The notes below the pieces were generated by a model. It was given only the letters and a program-made list of their open reading frames with translations, was not told where the DNA came from and ran no database searches. DNA of 7,561 bases from Sphingomonadaceae bacterium (lineage in GTDB: Bacteria > Pseudomonadota > Alphaproteobacteria > Sphingomonadales > Sphingomonadaceae): the NCBI GenBank assembly GCA_019245455.1, contig JAFARM010000393.1, positions 1 to 7,561 of the forward strand, read 5' to 3'. This document shows positions 5,936-7,561 of this stretch, in pieces. A program made the translations under genes and the position numbers. How positions within the stretch are numbered: the stretch's first letter is position 1; every line of letters starts with the position of its first letter.

Positions 5936-6955
5936 TCAGAACGCGCGGCTGACGGCAAACTCGACCGCCTCGAGCAGCGCCGCCCGCGCCGGGTTGGCGG
6001 GAAAGCCGGCGAGCGCGTCGGCGGCGCGGGCACCGTAATGGCGGGCGCGCGCGAGCGTGTCGGCAATCGCGCCGGTCGCCTCGAGCAGCCGCTGGGCATG
6101 GGCCAGCTCGCCGTCACCGGCGGCGTGCCCCAGCATCGCGTCGCGCCAGAAGCGCCGGTCGGCATCGTCGCCGCGGGCGAAGGCGAGGATGACGGGCAGC
6201 GTCACCTTGCCGTCGCGGAAATCGTCGCCGGCGTCCTTGCCCATGGTCGCGGCGTCGCTGACATAGTCGATCGCGTCGTCGACCAGCTGGAAGGCGATGC
6301 CGAGGTTACGGCCGTACGCCTCGAGATTCGCCTCGACCGCCGGCGACCGCTCGGCGACGACGGCGGCGATCTGGCAGGCGGCGGCGAACAGCACGGCGGT
6401 CTTGGCGGTGATGATCTCGAGGTAGCGATCCTCGGATGTGTCGACGTTCCTCTGCGCCGACAGCTGCGCGACCTCGCCCTCGGCGATCACTGCCGACGCG
6501 CCCGACAGGATGCGCAGGACCTTGAGCGACCCGTCCTCGACCATCAGCTGGAAGGCGCGGCTGAACAGGAAGTCGCCGACGAGAACGCTCGCCGGGTTGC
6601 CCCAGATGGTGTTCGCCGTCGACTTGCCGCGCCGGAGGTCGCTGCCGTCGACGACGTCGTCGTGGAGCAACGTCGCGGTGTGGATGAACTCGACCGCGGC
6701 GGCGAGCCGGTGATGGCGCTGGCCACCATAGTCGAGCAGCCGCGCGCAGGCGAGGGTCAGCATCGGGCGCAGCCGCTTGCCGCCGCCGGCGATCAGGTGG
6801 CCGGCAAGCTGCGGGATCAGCGCCACGGGCGACTGCATCCGGTCGAGGATGACGTGATTGACCTCGCCCAGGTCGCGGCCGGTCAGGTCGAGCAGCGGCG
6901 TCAGCGACGGACCAGGCACGGGGCGCGGGCGCAGGGGAAGGATCGTCGCCGACAT
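5936..6955 (-). CDS. ispB: Long-chain polyprenyl diphosphate synthase (octa-/decaprenyl type, ubiquinone side chain)
   Basis: The 339-residue protein is a trans-isoprenyl diphosphate synthase, which extends an allylic diphosphate with isopentenyl diphosphate units. Expected motifs are all present: GGGKRLRP (57-64), the first Asp-rich motif HDDVVD (98-103) followed by the RRGKSTAN stretch (108-115), GDFLFSRAF (127-135), the second Asp-rich motif QLVDDAIDY (223-231), and GDDFRDGKVTLP (243-254). The small residues upstream of the first Asp-rich motif (IHTATLLHDD) are typical of long-chain enzymes that make the ubiquinone tail. Sphingomonads usually carry Q-10, so decaprenyl is likely, but chain length cannot be read from sequence alone. 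It is the first gene of a probable operon with the NDUFS4-like gene and is divergent from the chorismate mutase gene. AGGGG lies 6 nt before the ATG and overlaps a -10-like TATAGG. Confidence 0.95.
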   Translation of the reverse strand: MSATILPLRPRPVPGPSLTPLLDLTGRDLGEVNHVILDRMQSPVALIPQLAGHLIAGGGKRLRPMLTLACARLLDYGGQRHHRLAAAVEFIHTATLLHDDVVDGSDLRRGKSTANTIWGNPASVLVGDFLFSRAFQLMVEDGSLKVLRILSGASAVIAEGEVAQLSAQRNVDTSEDRYLEIITAKTAVLFAAACQIAAVVAERSPAVEANLEAYGRNLGIAFQLVDDAIDYVSDAATMGKDAGDDFRDGKVTLPVILAFARGDDADRRFWRDAMLGHAAGDGELAHAQRLLEATGAIADTLARARHYGARAADALAGFPANPARAALLEAVEFAVSRAF

Positions 6956-6963
6956 CGCCCGCC

Positions 6964-6991
6964 CCTATACGGCGCGGACAGGGCGGAACAA
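6964..6991 (-). promoter_or_regulatory. Candidate promoter of the polyprenyl synthase gene
   Basis: On the minus strand, TTGTTC (6991-6986) and TATAGG (6969-6964) are spaced by 16 nt. The predicted RNA start falls only one or two nt before the ATG at 6955. An AGGGG that could be the Shine-Dalgarno overlaps the -10 and would not be transcribed from this promoter. Either the mRNA is almost leaderless, or this is not the promoter and the AGGGG is used. Confidence 0.3.
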
Positions 6992-7045
6992 GCCCGCGCC
7001 GCATCGCGATCTTGCGGTGGCGGCGATGTGCCGCGAAGGTGCGGC

Positions 7046-7052
7046 GGGGGAG
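7046..7052 (+). promoter_or_regulatory. Ribosome-binding site of the chorismate mutase gene
   Basis: GGGGGAG ends 6 nt before the ATG at 7059. This strong site shows that the true start is 7059 and not any of the upstream in-frame codons that overlap the divergent synthase gene. Confidence 0.7.
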
Positions 7053-7058
7053 ACCAGC

Positions 7059-7337
7059 ATGACCGACGCCACCTTGCAGGCTTACCGCGAGAGTATCGAC
7101 AACATCGACGCGGCCCTGGTGTTCCTGCTCGCCGAACGCTTCAAGGTGACGAAGAAGGTCGGCGCGTACAAGGCCGCCGCCGCCCTGCCCCCCGCCGACC
7201 CCGCGCGCGAGGCGGAACAGATCGCGCGCCTGCGCGCGCTGGCGGGGCAGGCCAACCTCGACCCCGAGTTCAGCGAGAAGTTCCTGCGCTTCATCATCGA
7301 CGAGGTGATCCGCCACCACGCCGCGGCGACGCGTTAA
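7059..7337 (+). CDS. Chorismate mutase, AroQ (type II) class
   Basis: The 92-residue all-helical protein converts chorismate to prephenate, the first step toward phenylalanine and tyrosine. It aligns without gaps to the E. coli chorismate mutase domain as I remember it, offset by one residue. The active-site residues R11, R28, K39, D48, R51 and E52 of E. coli correspond to R10, R27, K38, D47, R50 and E51 here. The position of E. coli Q88 is H87 here, within IIDEVIRHH (79-87). It is a free-standing enzyme with no fused dehydratase or dehydrogenase and no signal peptide, so it is cytoplasmic. The start at 7059 follows a strong GGGGGAG site. It is divergent from the polyprenyl synthase gene, and its stop overlaps that of the convergent PIN-domain gene by 4 nt. 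Confidence 0.94.
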   Translation: MTDATLQAYRESIDNIDAALVFLLAERFKVTKKVGAYKAAAALPPADPAREAEQIARLRALAGQANLDPEFSEKFLRFIIDEVIRHHAAATR

Positions 7338-7561
7338 GCGACGACGGTCTCGACCGGGACGACGGCGGCATCGGCGTAGGGCGCGACATCACGGTCGAAG
7401 GTCGCGAAGCGGCTCGCCTCGCCCGAAAGCGCCAGGTGCAGCATATCGGCGAAGTCGGCACCGGCGGCGTAGCGCGTGACGGCCCAAGCGACCGCTTCCC
7501 GCTCGACGACTGTCAGGGTCGCGATATCCAGCAGGTCAACCAACGCCCCGGCAATGTCGGC
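7334..7561 (-). CDS. C-terminal part of a PIN-domain protein (VapC-like toxin), cut by the window edge
   Basis: The frame is open to the right edge, so the visible 75 residues are the C-terminal part of a longer protein; a TTG at 7543 is not a convincing start because homologous-looking sequence continues upstream (ADIAGALVDLL). GADFADMLHLALSG and RFATFDRDVAPYA are typical of the C-terminal half of PIN-domain nucleases of the VapC type, with two of the metal-binding acidic positions in DFADMLHLA and TFDRD. VapC proteins are toxin RNases of type II toxin-antitoxin pairs. The antitoxin gene is normally just upstream, which here lies outside the window. The stop codon overlaps that of chorismate mutase. 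Confidence 0.8.
   Translation of the reverse strand, partial: ADIAGALVDLLDIATLTVVEREAVAWAVTRYAAGADFADMLHLALSGEASRFATFDRDVAPYADAAVVPVETVVA

Overview
The window is very GC-rich and tightly packed, with eight protein genes (two cut by the window edges) and two tRNA genes. Gene content points to an alphaproteobacterium, most likely a sphingomonad. The clues are a free-standing NDUFS4-like complex I protein, a long-chain polyprenyl diphosphate synthase of the ubiquinone type, a small AroQ-type chorismate mutase, a TonB-dependent receptor and the GC-driven reading-frame bias. This is inferred from protein style; no database search was possible.

Left part (1-2921). On the minus strand, tRNA-Leu(CAA) is followed after 49 nt by a DUF1348/NTF2-fold gene. 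Beyond that gene an inverted repeat may act as a terminator, and the first nine codons of another minus-strand gene run off the left edge. On the plus strand a TonB-dependent outer-membrane receptor fills 885-2921. Its reading frame has a stop codon just before the only available start, so no signal peptide is visible.

Middle (2924-5617). A tRNA-Arg(TCT) gene on the minus strand ends 2 nt from the receptor stop. It lies 16 nt downstream of a minus-strand O-antigen ligase/polymerase-like membrane protein. Divergent from that gene is a secreted right-handed parallel beta-helix protein. The pair looks like a small surface-polysaccharide module, but the substrate is unknown. The 108-nt gap between them holds a -10-like element placed so that the membrane-protein mRNA could be leaderless.

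Right part (5614-7561). A minus-strand pair encodes a polyprenyl diphosphate synthase (ubiquinone side chain) followed by the NDUFS4-like complex I accessory protein, linking quinone synthesis and quinone reduction. Divergent from it is a chorismate mutase. Convergent with the mutase is the C-terminal part of a PIN-domain (VapC-like) protein that continues past the right edge. Both convergent protein-gene pairs overlap at their stop codons by 4 nt.

I see no insertion sequence, CRISPR array, prophage or obvious new defence system. Most of the window is ordinary chromosomal sequence. The points most worth checking are the receptor N terminus, the polysaccharide gene pair and the leaderless-type starts.
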